Below, one piece after another: positions 50,972 through 59,625 of a stretch of DNA of 64,000 nucleotides. Below the pieces are notes generated by a model. It was not told the origin of the DNA. It saw only the letters and a program-made list of their open reading frames with translations, and did no database searches. A program made the translations under genes and the position numbers. Source of the stretch: Falsiroseomonas sp041690465. Lineage in GTDB: Bacteria; Pseudomonadota; Alphaproteobacteria; Acetobacterales; Acetobacteraceae. The stretch is from positions 292,843-356,842 of the forward strand of contig NZ_JAWLHG010000004.1 in NCBI RefSeq assembly GCF_041690465.1. Direction: 5' to 3'. Within the stretch, counting starts at the first letter, position 1. Each line of letters begins with the position of its first letter.

Positions 50972-52254
50972 GGGGCGGACAGACCATCACGGAGAAGATC
51001 CTCTCGCGCATCTGCGGCCGCCGCGTGATGGCGGGCGAGGTGGTGATGCCGGAGGCGGAACTCATCACCGTCCATGACTGGTACACGGTCAACGCCTTCC
51101 GCACGCTCGACGATTTCGGCGTGACAAAGCTGCATGATGCAGCGCGCGTGCTGCTGGTGACGGACCACGAGCCGCTTGCCGTCTCACCGCAGGCCTTCGC
51201 GCGGCAGCACGCCGTGCGCGGCATCGCGCAGCGCTTCGGCGTGGCGCATCGCGATGCCGGCCGCGGCGGACTCGGCCATGTCTTCCCGGTCGAGGAAGGG
51301 CTGGTGACGCCCGGCATGTTCATCTTCGCCTATGACCCGCATGTGACCAACTACGGCGCCGTCGGCGCGCTCGGCGTTGCGGTGCTGACGGAGATCCCCG
51401 AAGTGCTGGCCTGCGGCTCCGTCTGGCTGCAGGTGCCGGAGACCCTGCGCGTGGAGATCACGGGCGCCCTCCCCTTCGGCGTCTTCGCGCGCGATGCGGC
51501 ACAGAAGCTGATCGGCAGCCATGACGCCGCGCTGTTCGAGGATGCGGTGGTCGAATATGGCGGGCCGGGCCTCGCCTCGCTCGGCATGGATGCGCGGCAC
51601 ACGCTGTGCAACACACCGGTCGAGCTCGGTGCCGTCTCCTCGATCGTGGAGTCGGACGCGCTGTGCATGGCGTATGCGAAGGCGCGGGCCCAGCGGCCGA
51701 TCCATGCCGTGCTGCCCGATGCGGGCGCGAGCTACCGCACGCGCATCACGCTCGATCTCTCCGCGCTCGCGCCGCAGGTTGCGCTGCCGCCGACGCCGGA
51801 CAATGTGGTGGACGTGACCGAGGCCGCGGGCAAGCCGATCGGCCACGCCTTCATCGGCTCCTGCGCCTCCGGCATGCTGGATGACCTGCGTGTCGCCGCG
51901 GCGGTGCTGCGCGGGCGGCAGGTGGCGCCGGGCGTGCGCATGATCGTCACGCCGGCGACGCAGCAGGTGGCGGCCGATGCGGCGGCCGAGGGCCTCATCG
52001 AAGTCTTCATGCGCGCCGGCGCGATGGTGACCGCGCCCGGCTGCGGCGTCTGCGCCGGCGGGCGGATCGGCGGCGTCACGGCGGGCGAGCACTCGATCGG
52101 TACTGGCACGCGCAACGAGCCGGGGCGGCTTGGCGCACATGAGGCGGTGCTGCACATCGCCGGGCCCGCGACCGTCGCGGCTTCCGCCGTCGCCGGCAGC
52201 ATCGCCGATCCGCGCCCCTTCCTGCGCGAGGCGGCCTGGGGGATGGCAGCATGA
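50968..52254 (+). CDS. Aconitase-superfamily hydro-lyase large subunit (LeuC/dimethylmaleate hydratase-like)
   Basis: A 428-residue [4Fe-4S] hydro-lyase large subunit. Cluster ligands are visible: FIGSCASGMLDD (Cys299) and APGCGVCAGG (Cys359, Cys362). It starts TITEKILSRICGRRVMAGE, like LeuC/homoaconitase proteins, and has EEGLVTPGMFIFAYDPHVTN. The IGSCTN of true LeuC is replaced by IGSCAS, so the substrate probably differs from isopropylmalate. Coupled by ATGA to IclR upstream and to its small subunit downstream. Confidence 0.9.
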   Translation: MRGGQTITEKILSRICGRRVMAGEVVMPEAELITVHDWYTVNAFRTLDDFGVTKLHDAARVLLVTDHEPLAVSPQAFARQHAVRGIAQRFGVAHRDAGRGGLGHVFPVEEGLVTPGMFIFAYDPHVTNYGAVGALGVAVLTEIPEVLACGSVWLQVPETLRVEITGALPFGVFARDAAQKLIGSHDAALFEDAVVEYGGPGLASLGMDARHTLCNTPVELGAVSSIVESDALCMAYAKARAQRPIHAVLPDAGASYRTRITLDLSALAPQVALPPTPDNVVDVTEAAGKPIGHAFIGSCASGMLDDLRVAAAVLRGRQVAPGVRMIVTPATQQVAADAAAEGLIEVFMRAGAMVTAPGCGVCAGGRIGGVTAGEHSIGTGTRNEPGRLGAHEAVLHIAGPATVAASAVAGSIADPRPFLREAAWGMAA

Positions 52255-52775
52255 GCGACCTCACCCTGCGGGGCCGGGCCTGGGTCTATCCGGACAATGT
52301 CGCCATCGATGGCGACCTGATGGCGCTGGAGTGGGCGCTGAAGCGCGAGACCCGGCCGGAGGTGCTGCGCGAGCATGTCTTCGCTGGCCTCGATCCCGGT
52401 TTCCCGAACCGCGCGAAGCCCGGCGATATCGTCGTCGGCGGACGGCGCTTCGCGCAGGGCAACCCGCATATCCAGGGCATGATCGGGCTGAAGGGCTGCG
52501 GCGTCGGCCTGGTTGCGGAGAGCATTCCGATCGGCTCCTTCCGCAACGCGCTGGCCGCCGGCCTGCCGGTGCTGCCGCGCTGCCCTGGCGTGCGCGCGAT
52601 GTTTGCCAATGGCGAGGAGATCGAGGTGGATTTCGCCGCCGCACGTGTCCGCAACCTGACGAAGGGCACGGAAGCGACCTTCGCGCCGCTCGGCGAGCAT
52701 CTGCTGGCAATGCTGCGCGCCGGTGGATGGGGGCCGATGTTCCGCCGTCGCCTCGATGCGACGGCGCCAGCGTGA
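52251..52775 (+). CDS. Aconitase-superfamily hydro-lyase small subunit (LeuD-like)
   Basis: A 174-residue swivel subunit: GRAWVYPDNVAIDGDLM replaces the usual DNIDTD region, followed by GDIVVGGRRFAQGNPHIQG (LeuD has GxNFGCGSSR) and AESIPIGSFRNALAAGLPVLP. It overlaps the large-subunit gene (ATGA) and should form the heteromer with it. The altered substrate-binding loop (GNPHIQG for CGSSREH) supports a non-leucine substrate. Confidence 0.87.
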   Translation: MSDLTLRGRAWVYPDNVAIDGDLMALEWALKRETRPEVLREHVFAGLDPGFPNRAKPGDIVVGGRRFAQGNPHIQGMIGLKGCGVGLVAESIPIGSFRNALAAGLPVLPRCPGVRAMFANGEEIEVDFAAARVRNLTKGTEATFAPLGEHLLAMLRAGGWGPMFRRRLDATAPA

Positions 52776-52803
52776 AACCGACCGCAAGGGGGAAAGACCA
52801 ACG

Positions 52804-53808
52804 ATGACGAAGCCACCGCCTCTGACACGCCGCCATGCCCTGGCCGCCGCAGCAGCCCTCGCCACCCTGCCGGCGCCGCGCGCTCTGGCCCAGGCCTATC
52901 CCGCCCGCCCGGTGCGCCTGGTGGTGCCCTTCCCGCCGGGTAACACTTCCGACATCCTCGCGCGGATGGTGGCGGAAGAGGTGCAGAAGCGCCTCGGCGC
53001 GACCATCGTGGTGGAGAACCGCCCCGGTGCATCCGGCGCGCTCGGCGTGCAGGCGGTGACGGGCGCACGGCCCGATGGGCTGACGCTGCTGGTCACGACG
53101 CAGTCGCCAATCGTGGTCAACCCGCCGCTGCTGAAGAACCCGCCCTACGATCCGGTGCGGGACCTCTCGCCTGTCGCGCTGTTCGCGCGCACCGGCTTCA
53201 TCCTGATCGCTGCGCCGGACTTCCCGGCGAACACCATGGCGGACGCCGCGCGCGTGCTGCGCGCCGCCCCGGCCGGAACCTACAGCGCCGCCAATCCGGG
53301 TCTCGGCACGATGAGTCACCTGGCGATGGCGCTGATCGGCCTGGCGTTGGGAACCCAGGTGGTGTCGGTGCCCTATCGGGGCAGCGCGGCGGCGCTGGTG
53401 GATGTGACGGCGGGCCGTGTGCCGCTGATGATCGACGGCTTCAACTCCGCCGTCCCGCAGGTTCGCGGCGGCAAGGCGAAGGCGCTGGCCGTGGTGGCGC
53501 GCCGTCGCTCGCCGCTGGTGCCCGATGTGCCGAGCATGGCGGAGGCCGGCGTGCCGGAATTGGCGGAGATCGAGGCCTTGTCCTGGACCGGGTTGCTCGC
53601 CCCGGCCGGCACGCCGCCGGAGGTCGCGGGCTGGTGGACCGCGGCACTGCGCAGCGTGATGGGCGATGCCGCCGTCGTGGCGAAGCTCGCACAGACCTTC
53701 ATCGAGGCGGTGCCGCCCGTCTCGGCCGAGGCCTTTGCCCAGGAGATCGCCGCCGACCTCGCCAAGTGGACGCGCGTGGTGCGGGAGGCGCGGATCGAGC
53801 AGCAATAG
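52804..53808 (+). CDS. Bug/TctC-type tripartite tricarboxylate transporter substrate-binding protein (5)
   Basis: Periplasmic receptor of 334 residues. ATG 52804 follows AAGGGGGAAAG, with a twin-arginine-like leader (TRRHALAAAAALATLPAPRALA). Landmarks are VPFPPGNTSDILARM, VVENRPGASGALG, RPDGLTLLV, PPYDPVRDLSPV and VPSMAEAGVPE. It is the last gene of the IclR-hydratase operon, so a C4-C6 unsaturated di- or tricarboxylate is the likely ligand. Confidence 0.9.
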   Translation: MTKPPPLTRRHALAAAAALATLPAPRALAQAYPARPVRLVVPFPPGNTSDILARMVAEEVQKRLGATIVVENRPGASGALGVQAVTGARPDGLTLLVTTQSPIVVNPPLLKNPPYDPVRDLSPVALFARTGFILIAAPDFPANTMADAARVLRAAPAGTYSAANPGLGTMSHLAMALIGLALGTQVVSVPYRGSAAALVDVTAGRVPLMIDGFNSAVPQVRGGKAKALAVVARRRSPLVPDVPSMAEAGVPELAEIEALSWTGLLAPAGTPPEVAGWWTAALRSVMGDAAVVAKLAQTFIEAVPPVSAEAFAQEIAADLAKWTRVVREARIEQQ

Positions 53809-53909
53809 GCTGCGCCGCCAGGCGAAGCGACCGGGTCCGGCGCCTTGCGCACCGGGCTCGTGCTGCGCCGGGCTTCCCAAGCCGGCCGCGCCGGTCCACC
53901 TGAGCGGTG

Positions 53910-56240
53910 ATGCGCGCCCTCCTCCAATTCGCCGGCCGGCTGCTCGGACTGGTGGTCGTCCTCGCCACGCTCGGCGGCGCCTTTGCCGTCTGGCTGGTGT
54001 ACATCGCGCTGCCTGATGCGCGCGAAGAGCTGACGATCCAAGGCCTCTCCGCGCCCGTCACGATCACCCTGGACGATGACGGCATCCCGCGGATCACCGC
54101 GCGCAGCGAGCGCGATGCGGCGGTGGCCATCGGCTACCTGCACGCCCGAGACCGCATGTTCCAGATGGACGCGATGCGTCGCAGTGCACAGGGCAGGCTG
54201 GCCGAGATCGCTGGCCCCTCCGCGCTCCGGCTCGACCGCTTTTCCCGCACGCTCGGCCTGGCGCAGCGGGCCGAGGCCGACCTTGCGGCGCTGTCGCCGG
54301 AGACGCGCGACCTGCTGCAGGGCTATGCGGATGGCGTGAACGCGCTGCTCGCGGTGCGCGGCCGCCTCGCGGCACCGGAGTTCCTCGTCCTTGGCGAACC
54401 GGAGCCCTGGCGGCCGGAACACTCGCTGCTCTGGGCCAAGACCATGGGCCTCTGGCTTTCCGGCTCCTGGCGGCGCGACCTCGAACGCGCGCGGCTGGCG
54501 CAGCTGCTGCCACCGGAGCGCTTCCGGCTGCTCTGGCCGGAGGATCGCAGCCCGGGCCGGCTCGACCTCGCCGCCGCGCCGCTCCAGGGCATCCTGGCGC
54601 AGGTGCCGGTGTTCGGCGAAGACGCGCCGCTTCCCGCCACCGCCTCCAACGCCTGGGCGGTGGCGGCCACGCGCTCGGCTTCCGGCGCGCCCTTGCTGGC
54701 CACCGATCCGCATCTCGGCTTCCAGGCGCCGATCCTGTGGTACCTGCTGCGCGTGGACCTGCCGGAGGGGCGGTTCCGGGCCGGGGCGACCGCGCCGGGC
54801 GTGCCGATCATGGTGATCGGGCGCAACGAGAAGCTGGCCTGGGGCTTCACCACCACCCATTCCGACACCCAGGACGTTTTCATCGAGCGCGTGCTCGGCC
54901 CCGACAGCTACGCCACGCCGGAGGGCCCGCGGCGCTTCGCCATCCGCGAGGAGCGCATCGCCGTGCGCGGCCGGGAAGAACCGGAGATCCTGCGCGTGCG
55001 GGAGACGCGGAACGGTCCGGTGGTCAGCGACCTCGACCCCGCCGCCGGCATGCCGGCCGATACCGTGCTGGCGGTGGCGATGGCGAACCTCGCGAGCGGC
55101 GACACCGCCGCCGATGGGCTGCTGGCACTGAACCGCGCCACCACCCTGGCCGAGGCACGCGCCGCCGCGGCGCTGATCTCAAGCCCACCGCAGAACCTGA
55201 TGGTGGCCGAAGCCGCCGGCGGCATCGCACAATACCTGGTCGGCCGCACGCCGGTGCGGCGCTCCGGCGATGGCACCGTACCGGTGCCGGGCTGGGACGG
55301 CGCGGCGGATTGGGTCGGCTTCGTGCCCTTCGATGCCATGCCGCATGTGGAGAACCCACCGACCGGCCTGCTGGCGGCGGCGAACAGCCGCCCGGCGCCG
55401 CAGGACCACCCGGTCTTCCTCGGCCGCGACTGGTTCGGCGACTGGCGCCTGCGCCGCATCGGCGAGTTGCTCGAAGCGCGGCGCCGCCACGACGCCGCCG
55501 GTTTCGCCGCCATGCAGAACGACGTGGTCTCACTGTTCGCGCGGGAGGTGCTTCCCACGCTGCTTGCGATCACGCCGAGCGCCGAGGCGGCGCACGCCCA
55601 TGCGCTGCTGCGCGACTGGGACGGAGCGATGCACGCCGATGCGCCGCAGCCGCTGATCTTCCACGCCTGGCTGCGCGCCTTCCGCCGCCTGGCGCTGGAA
55701 GAGGCCGGTGCAGCGGCGGCCGAGGATACGGTCGGCGCGGAATTCCTCCGCTTCCTGCTGCATCGGGATGGCCGCAGCCAGGCCTGGTGCGGGCCGGATC
55801 GCTGCGCCGGCACGCTCGCCCGCGCGCTGGACCAAGCGGTCGGCAGCCTCGCGGAACACCACGGCGGCGATCCCGCCGCCTGGCGCTGGGGCAAAGCGCA
55901 TGTCGCGCGCTTCGAGCACCCGCTGCTGCGCTTCGTCCCGGTGCTGGGCGCCCTCACCCGGCTGGAAGCGGAGACCGGCGGCGATGGCGAGACGATCGCC
56001 CGCGGCGGCTTCCGCGACTCCGGCGAGTCGACCTTCGCCCATGTGCACGGGCCGGGCCTGCGGGCGGTCTTCGACCTGGCGGACCCGGACGGGGTTCTGG
56101 CGATGACCGCCACCGGCCAGTCCGGGCACCCGCTGTCGGACAACTGGGACAGCCTTCTGCAACGCTGGCGGGACGGCGACGTTCTGCGCCTGGGCCGCCA
56201 GGCAAGCCGCGAGGCGGGCCGCATCGTCCTGACCCCCTGA
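53910..56240 (+). CDS. Penicillin acylase family protein (Ntn hydrolase)
   Basis: A 776-residue N-terminal-nucleophile amidase precursor. A hydrophobic anchor or leader covers residues 8-32. The alpha chain has GIPRITARSERDAAVAIGYLHARDRMFQMD; the autocleavage site is PATA|SNAWAV, making Ser246 the beta-chain nucleophile; ATDPHLGFQAPILWYL follows. Matures to a heterodimer in the periplasm. Substrates include acylated amino acids, homoserine lactones or beta-lactam side chains and cannot be told apart here. GTG 53907 one codon upstream is an alternative start. It stands alone, 98 bp after the Bug gene. Confidence 0.92.
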   Translation: MRALLQFAGRLLGLVVVLATLGGAFAVWLVYIALPDAREELTIQGLSAPVTITLDDDGIPRITARSERDAAVAIGYLHARDRMFQMDAMRRSAQGRLAEIAGPSALRLDRFSRTLGLAQRAEADLAALSPETRDLLQGYADGVNALLAVRGRLAAPEFLVLGEPEPWRPEHSLLWAKTMGLWLSGSWRRDLERARLAQLLPPERFRLLWPEDRSPGRLDLAAAPLQGILAQVPVFGEDAPLPATASNAWAVAATRSASGAPLLATDPHLGFQAPILWYLLRVDLPEGRFRAGATAPGVPIMVIGRNEKLAWGFTTTHSDTQDVFIERVLGPDSYATPEGPRRFAIREERIAVRGREEPEILRVRETRNGPVVSDLDPAAGMPADTVLAVAMANLASGDTAADGLLALNRATTLAEARAAAALISSPPQNLMVAEAAGGIAQYLVGRTPVRRSGDGTVPVPGWDGAADWVGFVPFDAMPHVENPPTGLLAAANSRPAPQDHPVFLGRDWFGDWRLRRIGELLEARRRHDAAGFAAMQNDVVSLFAREVLPTLLAITPSAEAAHAHALLRDWDGAMHADAPQPLIFHAWLRAFRRLALEEAGAAAAEDTVGAEFLRFLLHRDGRSQAWCGPDRCAGTLARALDQAVGSLAEHHGGDPAAWRWGKAHVARFEHPLLRFVPVLGALTRLEAETGGDGETIARGGFRDSGESTFAHVHGPGLRAVFDLADPDGVLAMTATGQSGHPLSDNWDSLLQRWRDGDVLRLGRQASREAGRIVLTP

Positions 56241-56294
56241 GAGCGTCCATGGTTGATTCGCGGCGACGGCGGGCGGAGACTAGGTAGACAAGCC

Positions 56295-57077
56295 ATGCTC
56301 CACCGCGCAGCCCGCCGACCGCAGTTCTTCTACACCACCGCGCCCCTGCCCTGCCCCTATCTGCCGGGAAGGACGGAGCGGAAGATCGTGACCGAGCTTG
56401 CGGGCTCGGAAGCCGAGACGCTGCACGACCGGCTCTCCCGTGCCGGCTTCCGCCGCAGCCACAACATCGCCTATTCCCCGGTCTGCCCGGGCTGCCGCGC
56501 CTGCATCCCGATCCGCATCGTGGCCGGCGCCTTCCAGCCCGACCGATCGCAGCGGAAGATCATGCGGGCCAATGCGGACCTGACGGCCTATGAGATGCCG
56601 GCCCGCGCCTCGGCCGAGCAATTCGCGCTGTTCCAGCGCTACCAGTCGGCCCGGCACGGCGATGGCGACATGGCCGCGATGGGCTTCTACGACTACCGCG
56701 CCATGGTGGAAGACACACCGATCACCACCGGCGTGGTGGAGTTCCGCGACGGCAGCGGACGGCTGGTCGGCGCCTGCCTGACCGACTGGCTCTCCGACGG
56801 TCTCTCGGCAGTCTATTCGTTCTACGAGCCGGACGAGCCGCGGCGCAGCCTCGGCACCTATGCGATCCTCTGGCTGGTTGCCCGCGCGCGGGCGGTTTCG
56901 CTGCCCTATGTGTACCTCGGCTACTGGGTGCCGGAGAGCCGGAAGATGAACTACAAGGCCCGCTTCCGGCCGAGCGAGGCGCTCGCTGGCGGCCTGTGGC
57001 GCGTGCTGCCCGAACATGCGGACGCGCCGGCAGAGGCGGCCGAGGCCGGGCAGGAGAAGCTCTCCGTAACCGGCTGA
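56295..57077 (+). CDS. bpt: Aspartate/glutamate leucyltransferase (arginyl-tRNA-protein transferase family)
   Basis: A 260-residue aminoacyl-tRNA-protein transferase of the N-degron pathway: adds Leu to N-terminal Asp/Glu for ClpS/ClpAP degradation. The N-terminal ATE domain has FYTTAPLPCPYLPGRTE and IAYSPVCPGCRACIPIRI. The C-terminal ATE domain has SFYEPDEPRRSLGTYAILW and YVYLGYWVPESRKMNYKARF. Start 56295 gives the standard N-terminus RRPQFFYT. Convergent with parC, a pairing often seen in alphaproteobacteria. Confidence 0.94.
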   Translation: MLHRAARRPQFFYTTAPLPCPYLPGRTERKIVTELAGSEAETLHDRLSRAGFRRSHNIAYSPVCPGCRACIPIRIVAGAFQPDRSQRKIMRANADLTAYEMPARASAEQFALFQRYQSARHGDGDMAAMGFYDYRAMVEDTPITTGVVEFRDGSGRLVGACLTDWLSDGLSAVYSFYEPDEPRRSLGTYAILWLVARARAVSLPYVYLGYWVPESRKMNYKARFRPSEALAGGLWRVLPEHADAPAEAAEAGQEKLSVTG

Positions 57078-57143
57078 CGGGCGAACCGCCTGGAAGTTGT
57101 CGCCGCAGTCGGGCCTCCACCCGCCCGCCTCGCGCGGGCCCCT

Positions 57144-57159
57144 CCCCCGAAGACGGGGG
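57144..57159. terminator. GC hairpin between convergent bpt and parC
   Basis: CCCCCG and CGGGGG form a 6-bp stem with loop AAGA inside the 118-bp convergent gap, next to a G-rich run. No T-tract follows on either strand. It could serve both transcripts or be a short palindromic intergenic element. Confidence 0.35.
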
Positions 57160-57195
57160 GAAGGGATGCGGGCGCAACCTGCCGCCGAAAATCTC

Positions 57196-59439
57196 CTATT
57201 CGAACCGGTTGCTGCGCGGGAAGCCGTTCGGGGGCATCTTCCCCGCGCCCGCCCGGTTGCCGCGCCAGTCCTTCAACTCGGTCTCCACCCGCACGCGGTC
57301 GCCGAGCTTCCAGGAAAGCCCCTCCTTCCGGGTGAACACCTTGGCGTCGGCCAGCCCGCCATCCTTGTAGGCCTGCAGCTGCACGCCACGCCCGCGGGCC
57401 ATCTCAGGCACTTGGTCCAGCGGGAAGATCAGCAGCTTACGGTTGTCGCCCACCACCGCGACCGTGTCGCCTTCGGCCGGCGTGCAGACGCAGGCTTCCC
57501 TGCCCGGCTCCACCAGCATCACCTGCTTGCCGGTGCGCTTCTCCGCCAGCAGGTCGGTGCCCTTCACCACGAAGCCCTTGCCGTCGGTCGAGGCGAGCAG
57601 CCACTTCGCTCCCTCGGCGTGGACGAACATTTCGACCACCGCGTCCTCGTTGGTCATCTCCACCATCAGCCGCAGCGGCTGGCCGTCGCCGCGGCCGCGC
57701 GGGATGGCGTCGGCCTTCAGCGTGTACGCCTTGCCGCTGGTGGCAAACAGCACGATCCGGTCGGTGGTCATCGCATGGACCGCCAGGTGCAGCGCATCGC
57801 CCTCCTTGAAGCGGAGCTCGGCATCGGCCGGCAGGTGGCCCTTCTGCGCGCGGATCCAGCCCTTCTCCGACAGGATGACGGTGATCGGCTCCTTCTCCAC
57901 ATGCGCGAGCACGTCCACCACCACATCGGGCAGCGCCTCGCCCGGCGTGGTGCGGCGGTTGCCGAGCGCGCCGGCACCGAATTTCTGCCGGGTCGCCTCC
58001 AGCTCCTCGCCGATCGCGTCCCAGCGGGCCTTCTCGCTCTTCATCAGGCCCTGCAGCTTCTTCTGCTCCGCCGAGAGCTTCCTGTGCTCCTTGCGGATCT
58101 CCATCTCCTCGAGCCGGCGCAGGGCGCGCAGGCGCATGTCGAGGATCGCGTTGGCCTGCACCTCCGTCAGCGAGAAGGTCGCCATCAGCGCCTCCTTCGG
58201 CTTGTCCTCCTCGCGGACGATGCGGATCACCTCGTCGAGGTTCAGGTAGACGATGAGATAGCCGTCCAGGATCTCGAGGCGCCGCGCGATGGCGGCGAGG
58301 CGGTGCTCGGTGCGGCGCACCAGCACGACGTGCCGATGGTCGAGCCAGGCCCGGAGAACTTCCTTCAGCCCCATCACGCGTGGCGTGCGGTCGGCGTCCA
58401 GCACGTTCATGTTGAGCGGGAAGCGGCTTTCCAGCGCGGTCGCGCGGAACAGCGTCTCCATCATCACCTTGGGGTCCACGGTGCGCGATTTCGGCTCCAG
58501 CACCAGGCGGACCACGTCCGTGCTCTCGTCGCGCACATCGCCAAGCAGCGGCAGCTTCTTCTCCTCCATCAGCTGCGCAATCTGCTCGATCAGGCGGGAC
58601 TTCTGCACCTGGTAGGGGATCTCGGTGACGACGACCTGCCAGGTGCCGTTCTTCAGCGGCTCGACATCCCATCGCGCGCGATGTCGGAAGCCGCCGCGGC
58701 CGGTCGCATAGGCCTCGCGAATCGCTTCCCGCGATTCCACAAGGATGCCGCCGGTCGGGAAGTCGGGGCCGGGGACGTGCCGCAGCAGCGTATCGAGCGA
58801 TGCCTGCGGATCGCGCACCAGCTCCAGAGCGGCAGCGCAGAGCTCGCCCGCATTGTGCGGCGGGATGGAGGTGGCCATGCCGACCGCAATGCCGGCGGCG
58901 CCATTCGCCAGCAGGTTGGGGAAGGCCGCCGGCAGCACCAGCGGCTCCTTCTCCTCGCCGTCATAGGTGGCGCGGAAATCGACCGCGTTCTCCTCGATGC
59001 CGTCGAGCAGAGCCTGTGCAACTTCGGTCAGCCGCGCTTCGGTGTAGCGCATGGCCGCGGCGTTATCGCCGTCGATGTTGCCGAAATTGCCCTGGCCTTC
59101 CACCAGCGGATAGCGCGCGGCGAATTCCTGCGCCTGGCGCACCAGCGCCTCATAGATCGAGCTGTCGCCATGCGGATGGTATTTGCCCATCACGTCGCCG
59201 ACGATGCGGGCGCACTTCTTGAAGCCGGCGGTCGGATCCAGCTTCAGCTGATGCATGGCGTAGAGCAGCCGCCGATGCACCGGCTTCAGCCCGTCCCGCA
59301 CATCCGGCAGCGAACGGCTGACGATGGTGGACAGCGCATAGGCGAGATAGCGTTCTGACAGCGCATCGGCGAGCTTCGTCTCGCGGGAGGCGCCGCCATC
59401 GCCCCCGCCCGGGGGCAAGGTCGTGAGGTCGTCGGGCAT
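57196..59439 (-). CDS. parC: DNA topoisomerase IV subunit A
   Basis: A 747-residue decatenating type IIA topoisomerase subunit. The breakage-reunion domain has LPDVRDGLKPVHRRLLYAM, KYHPHGDSSIYEAL (the quinolone-resistance region with wild-type Ser/Ser/Glu) and the catalytic Tyr in AAMRYTEARLT. The C-terminal beta-pinwheel begins around 500. The pinwheel is shorter than in GyrA and lacks a GyrA box, supporting ParC. Its promoter region (59440-59625) holds a nested dyad. Confidence 0.95.
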   Translation of the reverse strand: MPDDLTTLPPGGGDGGASRETKLADALSERYLAYALSTIVSRSLPDVRDGLKPVHRRLLYAMHQLKLDPTAGFKKCARIVGDVMGKYHPHGDSSIYEALVRQAQEFAARYPLVEGQGNFGNIDGDNAAAMRYTEARLTEVAQALLDGIEENAVDFRATYDGEEKEPLVLPAAFPNLLANGAAGIAVGMATSIPPHNAGELCAAALELVRDPQASLDTLLRHVPGPDFPTGGILVESREAIREAYATGRGGFRHRARWDVEPLKNGTWQVVVTEIPYQVQKSRLIEQIAQLMEEKKLPLLGDVRDESTDVVRLVLEPKSRTVDPKVMMETLFRATALESRFPLNMNVLDADRTPRVMGLKEVLRAWLDHRHVVLVRRTEHRLAAIARRLEILDGYLIVYLNLDEVIRIVREEDKPKEALMATFSLTEVQANAILDMRLRALRRLEEMEIRKEHRKLSAEQKKLQGLMKSEKARWDAIGEELEATRQKFGAGALGNRRTTPGEALPDVVVDVLAHVEKEPITVILSEKGWIRAQKGHLPADAELRFKEGDALHLAVHAMTTDRIVLFATSGKAYTLKADAIPRGRGDGQPLRLMVEMTNEDAVVEMFVHAEGAKWLLASTDGKGFVVKGTDLLAEKRTGKQVMLVEPGREACVCTPAEGDTVAVVGDNRKLLIFPLDQVPEMARGRGVQLQAYKDGGLADAKVFTRKEGLSWKLGDRVRVETELKDWRGNRAGAGKMPPNGFPRSNRFE

Positions 59440-59469
59440 CGGCTTCTATTCGTGCTTCGTTCTCATGCC

Positions 59470-59505
59470 GCGCTTCTAGACCATCATCGGCGCCGATAGA
59501 AGCGC
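59470..59505. repeat. Nested inverted repeats upstream of parC
   Basis: GCGCTTCTA (59470-59478) and TAGAAGCGC (59497-59505) are perfect 9-bp arms. Within the spacer, a 12-bp palindrome ATCGGCGCCGAT (59486-59497) shares one base with the right arm. The element begins 31 bp upstream of the parC start codon. It could be a parC operator or part of the end of the neighbouring chemoreceptor transcript unit. Confidence 0.5.
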
Positions 59506-59625
59506 CATGCCCTAGATCCTTGTTCCGACGTGTGGTTCACGCCTCCGACCGGTCCAGCTTCCCGGGATCGGGCCTCAGCCGACCGCGCCACGCCCGTGGA
59601 GGGATTGTGCGCCCCTCCCCGATCG

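Noticed and set aside
50968..52775. True leucine-pathway leuCD
   Set aside because: The IGSCTN and GCGSSREH motifs are replaced, and the neighbours are an IclR regulator, a Bug receptor and an ICL-type lyase rather than leuA/leuB.
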